DNA from: Natronomonas aquatica
GTDB lineage: Archaea > Halobacteriota > Halobacteria > Halobacteriales > Haloarculaceae
Direction of reading: 5' to 3'
NCBI RefSeq assembly: GCF_024449025.1
Contig: NZ_JAHLKM010000020.1
Location: 1-38,270, forward strand
DNA: 38,270 nucleotides
Of this stretch, positions 7,453-16,032 are shown one piece after another. A program made the position numbers and the translations under genes. Numbering within the stretch: the stretch's first letter is position 1; every line of letters begins with the position of its first letter. Below the pieces are notes generated by a model. It made no database searches and had not been told where the DNA came from. It saw only the letters and a list, made by a program, of their open reading frames with translations.

Positions 7453-9516
7453 TCAGACAGTCGACGACCTCGGGAGTCGAACCTCGACTGTCGTTCCCTG
7501 TTCGTACTCCGGAATATTGACCTCGCCGTCCAGATTCCTGACAATCCAGTAGGCTAACCACAGACCCAGGCCCTGGCCGTGAACGAGTGGTTCCTCCACC
7601 CCGGTCGACAGCACTTCCCGTTCGGTTTCCGGAATCCCCGGCCCATCGTCCGCGATAGCGATCAGAACCCGGTCATCTGTCTCTGTCACCTCGACATCGA
7701 TAGACGGGGGATTGCCGCCGTGCTTTGCGGCGTTGTCGAGAATTTCCCACAGGGCCGTCTTTACACGTGGCAGCGCCTCCGCGACGGCCGCCTCAGGGCT
7801 ATCGACGGCCACCGACGCGTCAGGATACCGTTCCCGGAGTTTCCGAACAGCCTCCTCGATGATCGGAACGACATCGACAGGCTCCAGGTCCGGTGACTGG
7901 TCCCGGTTCGCCTCGAGTTCGCGGGCCGATTCGGTGAGGCCGAGCAGCCTGTCGGCGGTTTCGACGATTTGGGTGGCTTTCGACGCCGCCTCACCATCGA
8001 GGTCCGTTGCCAGCATCTCGGCGTACCCATTGATTAGACTGAGTTCGTTTCTGACGTTGTGGCGCAATACGCGGTTGATTACGCTGATGAGTCCTTCGCG
8101 TCGCCGCCGCTCGGTCGCGTCCCAGACCATCGATTGTGCGCCGACGATGTCGTCGGCTGTTTTCCTTTCGTCCGGGACATTCGGATCGTATATCGGCACG
8201 ACGCGGATATCTGTATGCACTGTTTGTCCAGCGCGGTTCTCCAGTGGGAAATCCCGCACTTGGAGCTCCTCGCCGTCCGCTACTTGATCGAGATATTCTT
8301 GGGCCAAGTCGCTCGTCTGCTCATCGGGAACGATGACGTCGGTCGGTTCGCCGTCGATTTCGTCGGCCGTGTATCCCAGAAAGTCCTCGACAGAGGGTGA
8401 CGCGAACGTGAACCTCCGCTCGTCTATGTCAATCCGGAAGACGAAGGCGAAACTTGCGGCGATGACGGCCCGGTAGAGCTCGTTTCGCTCCGCAAGTTCC
8501 TGTTCCCGCCGGTTTAATTCTCGGCGCTTCCGTTCGATGGAAGTCACGTCGGTGAGGGTCAGTACCTGCGCCGCCGACTCGCCGACTCCCACGCCCTCGG
8601 TGGAAACGAGGTAGTACTGGGTGTGTTCTCCGCGTTCATTACTGACGATCCGATCGCCGGGTTCGACAGCTGCTGCTACCTCCGGGAGAACGTCTTCGAG
8701 ACGGTCACCGGTGGCACCCGCAAGCGCCGGAAACGCAGTTGTCGCTGCGGGAGAGTAGTCCTCTATCCGGCCAGCGCTGTCCAGAAACACCGATGGAGTC
8801 CCGCTCTGGGCAGTACTTCGAACCGCCAGAAAGCGCGGCGCGAAGACGAACATGGTTCCAAGAGCAAAGACTGCGACGCCGATCGGGGCATAAATAACGT
8901 CTAACAACTGTGGTGTCACAAGCGCGAGAACGTCGACGACGACCGGTACGCCGAGTATCGCTGTCAGTACACCGAGGGGGCGAGTATCGTACCCCGACTG
9001 GACATAGAGTTCGAATATCATGAACAGCCCCACAGCCGAGAGCACGTACGACAGCCCGGTTGCGCCCCAGTGGAGCAGTCCGTGCTCGATTGCCAGATGG
9101 CGGAAAGGCGTCGTCGCTTCCCGGGTCGTGAAATACACCCCGTGGAGCGGGTTCGTCAGTTTGAGCAAAGACACAGTGAGAAAGACACCGAGTCCGAGTC
9201 GGCGCAGCGTGGTATTCCGATGGAGCGTCCGACCGGTGTAGGCCGAACAGAAGTATAACCAGGCCCAGACAGTCGCAAACCCGAAAATGAGTCCGACTGT
9301 GTAGACGGTCTCTCGGAACGGACCGGGAATCACGAAGAAAACCGTCTTGAATACCGCCCAGGCCCCTGCCGTCCCCAGCAATCCGACCATCCCGGCCTGT
9401 ATCTCGGGGTCATCGAACGTTTTGGACCGGGGAATCAGGAGCAAACAGGCCACTCCGCTGAGCGAGAACAGACCGAGATATACCAGTCCGACAGGATCAG
9501 CCCACGGTGAGGTCAT
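7453..9516 (-). CDS. Sensor histidine kinase with 7TM N-terminus and two PAS-like domains
   Basis: A 687-residue membrane kinase. Residues about 10-232 form seven hydrophobic helices (histidine-kinase 7TM region). A PAS-like domain follows from SVFLDSAGRIEDYSPAA (242-325), then a charged coiled segment ERKRRELNRREQELAERNEL, a second PAS (about 347-470), and the H-box NRVLRHNVRNELSL with phospho-acceptor His486. The catalytic ATPase has N-box WEILDNAAKHGG, G1 IADDGPGIPETE and G2 GQGLGLWLAY near the C-terminus. It would autophosphorylate in response to a membrane or cytosolic signal. No response regulator gene is adjacent, so the partner is encoded elsewhere. The ATG at 9516 has a T-rich TATA-like tract about 27 bases upstream, so it is probably leaderless. 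Confidence 0.93.
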   Translation of the reverse strand: MTSPWADPVGLVYLGLFSLSGVACLLLIPRSKTFDDPEIQAGMVGLLGTAGAWAVFKTVFFVIPGPFRETVYTVGLIFGFATVWAWLYFCSAYTGRTLHRNTTLRRLGLGVFLTVSLLKLTNPLHGVYFTTREATTPFRHLAIEHGLLHWGATGLSYVLSAVGLFMIFELYVQSGYDTRPLGVLTAILGVPVVVDVLALVTPQLLDVIYAPIGVAVFALGTMFVFAPRFLAVRSTAQSGTPSVFLDSAGRIEDYSPAATTAFPALAGATGDRLEDVLPEVAAAVEPGDRIVSNERGEHTQYYLVSTEGVGVGESAAQVLTLTDVTSIERKRRELNRREQELAERNELYRAVIAASFAFVFRIDIDERRFTFASPSVEDFLGYTADEIDGEPTDVIVPDEQTSDLAQEYLDQVADGEELQVRDFPLENRAGQTVHTDIRVVPIYDPNVPDERKTADDIVGAQSMVWDATERRRREGLISVINRVLRHNVRNELSLINGYAEMLATDLDGEAASKATQIVETADRLLGLTESARELEANRDQSPDLEPVDVVPIIEEAVRKLRERYPDASVAVDSPEAAVAEALPRVKTALWEILDNAAKHGGNPPSIDVEVTETDDRVLIAIADDGPGIPETEREVLSTGVEEPLVHGQGLGLWLAYWIVRNLDGEVNIPEYEQGTTVEVRLPRSSTV

Positions 9517-9809
9517 GAAGTTACCCTTCTTAAGTATTACAAAAATAAAAATGGGGGGTACGAGGTATCACACGCGTAGGTGCCCGATCTCGAATTGATC
9601 TGTTCCCGCGCATCGCCATGGTCGGGAACCCCGGACTCGGGGTGCTGCTAATCGATGGATATGAACGCTTCTATGTTGTACGCAGGTTCTACCAAATTCC
9701 GGACAGATCGACCCGAGCCGCACAACACGTAGGCTGTGAATCGGTTACAGTCTTGTGATCAAGCTCCGTGTAGATTTCCGACCGCCGGGCGGGGATTATG
9801 TTTGCACCC
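9517..9809. promoter_or_regulatory. Intergenic region holding the kinase promoter
   Basis: The kinase-proximal end is AT-rich: tattacaaaaataaaaa on the forward strand at about 9534-9550 reads as a T-rich TATA box for the minus-strand kinase. The remainder up to the lipoprotein stop shows no gene. Confidence 0.4.
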
Positions 9810-10316
9810 TCACTCGATAGTGATTGTTGCCGTCTCCGTCCGAACTTCGTTGACTGCCATCTCTACCTCGTATTCGCCCGGTTCGCTCGGGTTGTCGACG
9901 GCTGGGTACTCGACCAGCACCGTATCACCTTGCATAAGCGTGTAGCCTGTGTCAAGTTCGATGCTAAACGAGAAATTATTGTTGTTGACTCCGCTGATGG
10001 CACTGGCCTCGAACTCTTCGTCGGCGTTCCCGTCGCCGGAGGAATCGACGCCGAGCCCGATTGCCTCATGCTGTGCGGACTGTACTACGAACCGGTCGCG
10101 GGGATAGGTGGCGCTTACCGACTGCCACTCGCTATCGGCGAGGTCTTCACCGACGGTCAACCGGAGTGACTGACTCGTCCGTTCTCCCGCGGTGTTGTCC
10201 CCGGGTTCTACCGGATTTTGATCGTTATTGGTGGTGTCGTTGTCGCCCGATGAGCAGCCTGCCAGTCCCGCCGCAAGGGCCGTCGCTGCCCCTGCGAGGG
10301 CGGTTCGTCGTTTCAC
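9810..10316 (-). CDS. Haloarchaeal lipoprotein of unknown function
   Basis: A 168-residue exported protein. The N-terminus has Arg-Arg (MKRRTALAGAATALAAGLAG) followed by a lipobox ending at Cys21 (LAGC), so it is probably exported by the Tat route and lipid-anchored on the cell surface. A Ser/Gly/Asp/Asn linker follows, then a predicted all-beta domain with repeated short strands and NADEEFEAS and EPGEYEVEM segments. No enzyme motif is seen. GTG is the start codon; a ttaat TATA-like site lies about 25 to 30 bases upstream. It is divergent from the phosphate transporter gene with about 140 bases between them, but a functional link is not demonstrated. Confidence 0.8.
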   Translation of the reverse strand: MKRRTALAGAATALAAGLAGCSSGDNDTTNNDQNPVEPGDNTAGERTSQSLRLTVGEDLADSEWQSVSATYPRDRFVVQSAQHEAIGLGVDSSGDGNADEEFEASAISGVNNNNFSFSIELDTGYTLMQGDTVLVEYPAVDNPSEPGEYEVEMAVNEVRTETATITIE

Positions 10317-10455
10317 AATCTCGGTAAGTCGCTTGACGCATTAATGGCTGTTGCCCGGCCCAGAGGTGGGTTACCACGGTGTATCGGCATCGGATCCGAC
10401 GCTATCCCGAGTGCGAAACGGCACTATTTTTTGCGTGTGATTTACTTACATACAC

Positions 10456-11715
10456 GTGGCAGAATTACTGATCCTGGTGGGACTGGTAGTTGCAGTCTTC
10501 GTCGGGTACAATATCGGCGGGTCATCAACCGGGGTCGCTTTCGGGCCGGCAGTCGGCAGCCGCGCCGTCAGAAAAGTCACCGCCGGAGCACTGTTTACGG
10601 TCTTCGCGTTCCTTGGAGCGTGGACAATTGGGCGGAAGGTCATCACGACGATGAGTACCGAAATCATCGATGCAGCAGCCTTTACACCCGCCGCGAGCGT
10701 TGGCGTTCTCTTTTTTACCGGGCTCGCACTCCTGATCTCGAACCTCTACGGTGTCCCGGCGTCAACCTCGATGACAGCCGTCGCAGCAATCGTCGGACTC
10801 GGATTGGCAACGGGGACGCTCAACACTTCCCTGATGTTTACCATCCTGTCGGCATGGATCGTCGCCCCGCTGGTCGCCGTCTTCACAGGTGCGTTTATCG
10901 GCAGGTATCTGTACCCGCACCTCGACGCCAAACTCGAATTTGGTCGCCTTCGGAACCCGTTGATCGCAATCGATACCGAGGGGAGACTCCCACGGCTATC
11001 GGTCAACGATACCGTCTCGTCTCGGGATCTGGCCGGATCAGCGCTTGTGGTGGCAATTGCCTGCTATATGGGGTTTAGTGCCGGGGCCTCGAACGCGGCG
11101 AACGCAGTCGCCCCGCTTGTCGGTAACGGGTCCCTTGACCCCAGCCCGGCGATTTTCCTCGCAATAGGGGCCATCAGCGTGGGCGGTTTCACGATTGCTC
11201 GGCGGACGCTGGCGACCGTCGGCAACGATATCACCGAGATGCCGATTCTGGCAGCGCTCATTGTTTCGACCGTGGGGGCGACGATTATCACCGTCCTCTC
11301 GTGGCTCGGGATTCCAGCCAGTCTCGCCGTGAGTACGACCAGTTGTATCATCGGGCTCGGGTGGGGGCGTGCAAGTCGAGCACGGACGCTTGCAGAGATA
11401 GTCACACAGTCACCTGCCGATGAATCCGCTCCAAAGTTTACGACTGGTGCACTCAAACTCCCGCCAGTTGAAGACGATAGGGGGGTCGCTGCGAGCCCAA
11501 CTGTGGGCGAACTCGCCGAAGGCGAAACTCCTCACCAGGACAGACAGCACGAATCCGGGGACAGTGTGTCTAGCATCGGCGAGAAAGACCCGGAGGAACT
11601 GTCCGCCGAAGGCCTGTTCCACCACGCAGCGGCAGCTCGCGTCGTGACACTCTGGGTAATCACGCCGATAATGTCGCTCGTGGGGGCCTATGCCTTGTTT
11701 TCATTTCTCGGCTAA
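10456..11715 (+). CDS. Inorganic phosphate transporter, PiT family
   Basis: A 419-residue membrane protein with the duplicated PiT signature: GYNIGGSSTGVAFGPAVGSR near residue 17 and GFSAGASNAANAVAPLVG near residue 205. About ten to eleven hydrophobic helices are split by a hydrophilic loop (about 155-190). A second long acidic cytoplasmic loop (about 315-390) precedes the last helix. PiT proteins import phosphate (or metal-phosphate) with cations. The N-terminal signature has NIGGSSTG where the second has NAANAVAP, so the usual first-copy GxNDxANxxG-type motif is altered, and substrate specificity could differ. The GTG start at 10456 has a T-rich TATA-like tract (about 10424-10431) at a leaderless distance. 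Confidence 0.88.
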   Translation: MAELLILVGLVVAVFVGYNIGGSSTGVAFGPAVGSRAVRKVTAGALFTVFAFLGAWTIGRKVITTMSTEIIDAAAFTPAASVGVLFFTGLALLISNLYGVPASTSMTAVAAIVGLGLATGTLNTSLMFTILSAWIVAPLVAVFTGAFIGRYLYPHLDAKLEFGRLRNPLIAIDTEGRLPRLSVNDTVSSRDLAGSALVVAIACYMGFSAGASNAANAVAPLVGNGSLDPSPAIFLAIGAISVGGFTIARRTLATVGNDITEMPILAALIVSTVGATIITVLSWLGIPASLAVSTTSCIIGLGWGRASRARTLAEIVTQSPADESAPKFTTGALKLPPVEDDRGVAASPTVGELAEGETPHQDRQHESGDSVSSIGEKDPEELSAEGLFHHAAAARVVTLWVITPIMSLVGAYALFSFLG

Positions 11716-11889
11716 GAGGACCCCTCGTCTGTCCATCGGGATCAGTCGTGGTCAGGGACACCGCCCACATACAAGAATCGTGCGCGGGTGGTCGGCCGGC
11801 GTCTTTGGTATCAAGACGGCTGTGTTGATTTGATCCTCGTTCGAGTATGTGGGAAAAGCTCAACCGTTACAAAAGCGAACGCGTAGCAA

Positions 11890-13461
11890 ATGGTGGCAAC
11901 AGGTAGGGAACAGTTCAAACCGACGCTACCACCTGAGGACGCAGTACCGGCAACCATACTTGCCGTTCCGGGAACGGTTATCCAAGAGTACGCCGTTGCC
12001 GATGTACTCGCCGACGCAATCGAGGCGGTTGATCCGGATCTCCTCATCGCGACACCGCCCAACGAAGCGGCCGTTTCCGGGCCGCACGTCGCCAAGCTAG
12101 TCGATGTTCCAGTAATCATCCCGAAACGGAACGCAACGCCAACGGTTGAGGTCATCCCGGAGGCTGAGGTCGGGATCATCGCAACGAATACCCCGACGGA
12201 TCTCCCTGCGACTCCAGCTGACCTTGCTCGTGATCTTCCCAACGCCCGCAATCTCGATGGAATCGATCACGGCTATCTCGTTACTGATCGGTTGGAACTC
12301 TCGATCGATCCGCATCACCGACGTACCCGGCTCGAAGGCATCGAATCATACACAACTGAGGTTCCGACGGCGTGGCGGACGGATGCTATCACGCATCTTT
12401 CGACCCGACTTCGTCCGGACTACACGACAGTCCACCGATACACCGATGGCGGAGATGATACCACCGAACGCACGCTTTCGATTCACGGCATCGGACTCAC
12501 AACGGGTAATCTCGGTGCTGGAGTCGATGAGTCCACACAAGAACTCGCCGTAGCGAAGGTGTACCGTAATGGTGCCGTTTGTACCACCTCGTACGATCCA
12601 ACGAACTTTGGGCTCCGAGGTCTCGACCAGGTCGGCCAAACGCGTGCCGAACGGCTCCGAAAACGTGGCTACGATACACGAGAGGCTGTCTCCAGAGCGG
12701 AGGTACACGAGATCGCAGATATCCGTGGCCTCGGGCAGTCCACAGCAGAGACAATTCAAGCATCGGCCACCGCCGTCGCGAACGGCGAGGTCGTTCCGAT
12801 CGGCGATGGGGCTGTTCCGGATGGCGATCCGATTTTCATCGATATCGAGACGAACGGGCTCAACGGCTCAACTGCGTGGCTTATAGGAGTTCTCGATGGC
12901 GATGCGCGGACGGGGACATATCTGCCGTTCAGACAGCGTACTCTCTGGAAGCCAGCCGAGCATCTCGAATCATTCCTGACGTGGCTCGCTGGGACGGCGG
13001 CTAATCGACCGGTTGTCGCGTGGAACGGGTACGACTTCGATTTCCCGATCATCGCCCGACAGCTCGAAGAACACCACCCCGACCGTCTCGAAGAGTGGCG
13101 TACCAGATATCGATTTGATCCGCTGTCATGGGCGACCCAGCAGGATAATGCAACGCTCCCGGGGCGGAGTAACAAGCTGGAGGCGGTTGCCACAGCGCTC
13201 GGTTGGGAGCCACAAACAGGCGAGTTGGACGGGCAAACAGCCGCCGAACTCTATAATGCGTGGGCGACCCAGTCCACTGGAGCCGAAGCCCGATTCACAC
13301 CCGACTGGAAGCGGTTTGAATCGTATTGTGAAGACGACGTGCGGGCTCTGGCCACGATATATGAAGCGCTCGGCGAGGCGTCCCGTCGGCCGCCTGGTAC
13401 GGCAACTAACCGATCGACGACAGAGACGACGTCCCAAGGATCCCTCTCGGATTTCTCATGA
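11890..13461 (+). CDS. mrfB: MrfB/YprB-like DEDD exonuclease with HhH region
   Basis: A 523-residue protein. Residues 1-200 are a divergent N-terminal domain. Residues about 245-300 form a helix-hairpin-helix-like region (VGQTRAERLRKRGYDT, then IADIRGLGQSTAETIQ). Residues about 312-492 are an RNase H-fold exonuclease: FIDIETNG with Asp318 and Glu320, AWNGYDFDFPII (379-387) and YCEDDVRAL with Asp483. This matches the YprB-like ribonuclease H family, whose Bacillus member MrfB works with helicase MrfA in repair of mitomycin C damage. The stop overlaps the start of the MrfA-like helicase (ATGA at 13458-13461), so the two are translationally coupled as in the bacterial pair. Catalytic residues are intact. 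That it acts on DNA crosslinks in this archaeon is inference. Confidence 0.82.
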   Translation: MVATGREQFKPTLPPEDAVPATILAVPGTVIQEYAVADVLADAIEAVDPDLLIATPPNEAAVSGPHVAKLVDVPVIIPKRNATPTVEVIPEAEVGIIATNTPTDLPATPADLARDLPNARNLDGIDHGYLVTDRLELSIDPHHRRTRLEGIESYTTEVPTAWRTDAITHLSTRLRPDYTTVHRYTDGGDDTTERTLSIHGIGLTTGNLGAGVDESTQELAVAKVYRNGAVCTTSYDPTNFGLRGLDQVGQTRAERLRKRGYDTREAVSRAEVHEIADIRGLGQSTAETIQASATAVANGEVVPIGDGAVPDGDPIFIDIETNGLNGSTAWLIGVLDGDARTGTYLPFRQRTLWKPAEHLESFLTWLAGTAANRPVVAWNGYDFDFPIIARQLEEHHPDRLEEWRTRYRFDPLSWATQQDNATLPGRSNKLEAVATALGWEPQTGELDGQTAAELYNAWATQSTGAEARFTPDWKRFESYCEDDVRALATIYEALGEASRRPPGTATNRSTTETTSQGSLSDFS

Positions 13462-15920
13462 GCGATCAGCCACAATCACGGCAAAACGTCCTGTCGAAGG
13501 ATGCACTTGAAGCGACGTTTCCCGAATACGACGATCAAATCGTCGACAGCGAGCGGCTCCCACCGCGGGAGGCAACGACGGTCCCTGCTGAGGCGGTGCT
13601 TCGGGACGAGTTGGCCAGGGAGTTGGACAACGATCTGTTTAGCCATCAGGCAACAGCGCTGGAGCGGCTTGCTAACGACGAGAACGTGGTGGTAACGACA
13701 CCTACGTCCTCGGGCAAAACATGGATTTACACGCTGCAAATCGCCAGAAACCATCTCGACGATCTGGATGCAACTGCCCTCCTGTTGTATCCGATGAAGG
13801 CGCTCACGCGGGATCAGGAACGAGAGCTTAACGACAAGCTTCGCGGTGATTGGAACACCGATCCAACTATCGGTGTCTATGACGGTGATACATCGAACGA
13901 CCGCAAGCGACAGATTCGGGAGAACGCGAACGTCATTCTGACAAATCCTGCGGGACTCAACGTCTATCTCCCCCGTCACGCGAAAGACAGCGGCTGGCAG
14001 CGGTTCTACAATAATTTGGAACTGATCGTCGTCGATGAAGCACACGAGTATTCAGGCGTCACGGGAACGCACGTCGCGTGGATTCTCCGGCGACTGCGCC
14101 GGCTCTTACAATACTACGATTCCGATCCACAGTACGTCATGACGACAGCGACTATCGGAAATCCGGCGACGCACGCCAATCGCCTCACGAGTGAGCAGTT
14201 CGCTGTCGTTGATGAAGACGGGTCGCCGCGAGGCGCCCGGGATGTTGTCCTTTGGAAGCCCCCGATCGACGAGGAAGCTCTCGAGACCGCCAACGAGGCG
14301 AATATCGATCCCGCCGAGGCCGAAGCCGACTTTGAGGAGTTCCGTATGTCTGCGGGTAATGAAGCGGCGAAGGTAGCTGCACATCTCGTATTGAACGGTC
14401 GACAAACGCTCCAGTTCTGTTCGGCGAGACAAGCAACGGAGATCGGAGTCAGACAGATCGAGTCAGCGGCTCGTTCTCACGACGAATCCGGCTATGTAGA
14501 GGCAAAAGCCTACCATGCGGGGCTCGGCAAGCGTACCCGTCGCGGTATCGAACAGTCGCTGAAACTGGGCGAGCTCGACGTTGTAGCCTCGACGAACGCG
14601 CTCGAACTCGGTATCGATATCGGGTCCGTCGATGCGACGGTCACGACCGGATATCCAGGCACGCAACAGTCGTTTTGGCAACAGATCGGTCGGGCCGGCC
14701 GTGGGACGTCGGATGCGCTATCGGTCCTCGTCGGCGGGAGCGATGCGATGGATGGGTACATTATGGATAATCCCGGCTATCTGTTCGACGATAACGTCGA
14801 AGACGCCGTCGTCTCGATCGATAATAACCGGGTGTACGCCGATCACTTACTCGCTGCCGCCAAAGAACGGCCCCTCACTGAGGCCGATACTGGTGTCCTT
14901 GGTGATCCGAAGCGGTTCAGAGAGGTCGTCGAAATGTGGCAGGACGCCGGCGTCCTCGAACGGACCGTCGATCTCGAATCCGGGGTGCTCTATACCGGCG
15001 ACCGACGCCCAGAGTCCAGAATTTCCATGTACTCGACGAGTGGGACTGAGTTTATCGTCCGCTCGACAGACGACGATATCGATCACGAGCCGATCGCCGA
15101 GGAACGCGCGTATCGCGACTATCATGAAGGTGCGTTGTTCTATCACGATGGCCAACAGTACGAGGTGATTGATGTCGAAAAATCTGGAATAAAGCCACGG
15201 GTTCTCGTCGAGCCGAAGAACTCCGGTCTGTATACGCAGACACTTTCGGAAAAACGAATCACGAACCTTCGCCCGGAACAACGCCGCGAATTTGACGGCG
15301 GATACGGGCTTCACTTCGGTCGTGGGACGGTCACCATCACCTACAATCAATTTTTGATCCGGGAGATCAGTACCGGCAACGTAGTCGACGGACCGCTCCC
15401 AACCGGATCGCCACCGCTCACACTCGAAACGGAATTACTGTGGGTCACACTCCCGGAGACCCACATCGACGAGACCATTTCAGCCCTCGAGGAGCCGCTG
15501 TTGACACCCACTGACCGGGCCGAACGCGATGCTGGCTTGACGGAGCCGGCACTGTACACCTATGCTGGTGGGATCCACGCCGCCGAGCACGGAGTGATTC
15601 AGCTGTCACCGCTAGAACTGATGATCGACAACTCGGACATCGGCGGCCTCTCGATGCCTCAACATCCTGACGGCAGCATTCCCGGCCCCGTCTGGTTCGT
15701 CCATGACGGTATCGACGGCGGAATCGGGTTTTCTCGGGCGATTTACGAGAACTTCGAGATCATCGCTGAACGAACGCGTGATCACCTCGAGACCTGTGAT
15801 TGTCAACGGCGGCGTGGCTGCCCTCTCTGTGTCATGTCCGAACACTGTGGTAACGAGAACGACCCTTTGGATCGTGTCGTCGGCCAGCGTATTCTCGAAG
15901 ACGTATTGAATGCAATATAG
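13458..15920 (+). CDS. mrfA: MrfA/YprA-like DEAH-box helicase with C-terminal four-Cys zinc site
   Basis: An 820-residue SF2 helicase: Q-motif-like FSHQATALE (61-69), Walker A TPTSSGKTW (81-89), motif Ia YPMKALTRDQ, Walker B VVDEAHEYSG (DEAH at 193-196), motif III TATIGNP, and in the second RecA domain STNALELGIDIG and QQIGRAGRG. The C-terminal third matches the DUF1998/MZB region: TCDCQRRRGCPLC, then SEHCGN and ND.LDR. This cysteine arrangement is the zinc site of MrfA-type helicases. Length and order agree with Bacillus YprA. It overlaps the exonuclease gene by four bases, so helicase and nuclease probably act as one machine at DNA damage. Confidence 0.9.
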   Translation: MSDQPQSRQNVLSKDALEATFPEYDDQIVDSERLPPREATTVPAEAVLRDELARELDNDLFSHQATALERLANDENVVVTTPTSSGKTWIYTLQIARNHLDDLDATALLLYPMKALTRDQERELNDKLRGDWNTDPTIGVYDGDTSNDRKRQIRENANVILTNPAGLNVYLPRHAKDSGWQRFYNNLELIVVDEAHEYSGVTGTHVAWILRRLRRLLQYYDSDPQYVMTTATIGNPATHANRLTSEQFAVVDEDGSPRGARDVVLWKPPIDEEALETANEANIDPAEAEADFEEFRMSAGNEAAKVAAHLVLNGRQTLQFCSARQATEIGVRQIESAARSHDESGYVEAKAYHAGLGKRTRRGIEQSLKLGELDVVASTNALELGIDIGSVDATVTTGYPGTQQSFWQQIGRAGRGTSDALSVLVGGSDAMDGYIMDNPGYLFDDNVEDAVVSIDNNRVYADHLLAAAKERPLTEADTGVLGDPKRFREVVEMWQDAGVLERTVDLESGVLYTGDRRPESRISMYSTSGTEFIVRSTDDDIDHEPIAEERAYRDYHEGALFYHDGQQYEVIDVEKSGIKPRVLVEPKNSGLYTQTLSEKRITNLRPEQRREFDGGYGLHFGRGTVTITYNQFLIREISTGNVVDGPLPTGSPPLTLETELLWVTLPETHIDETISALEEPLLTPTDRAERDAGLTEPALYTYAGGIHAAEHGVIQLSPLELMIDNSDIGGLSMPQHPDGSIPGPVWFVHDGIDGGIGFSRAIYENFEIIAERTRDHLETCDCQRRRGCPLCVMSEHCGNENDPLDRVVGQRILEDVLNAI

Positions 15921-16032
15921 GCCGGAAAAACACCCGTGGGAACTGTATGCCCTACGGACACCAGGATCTCCACGAAGTGTCTGTAGAGTACGTCCCCGGA
16001 ACGGGAAGCCTCGGGGGTTGCTCCGGTGACCA

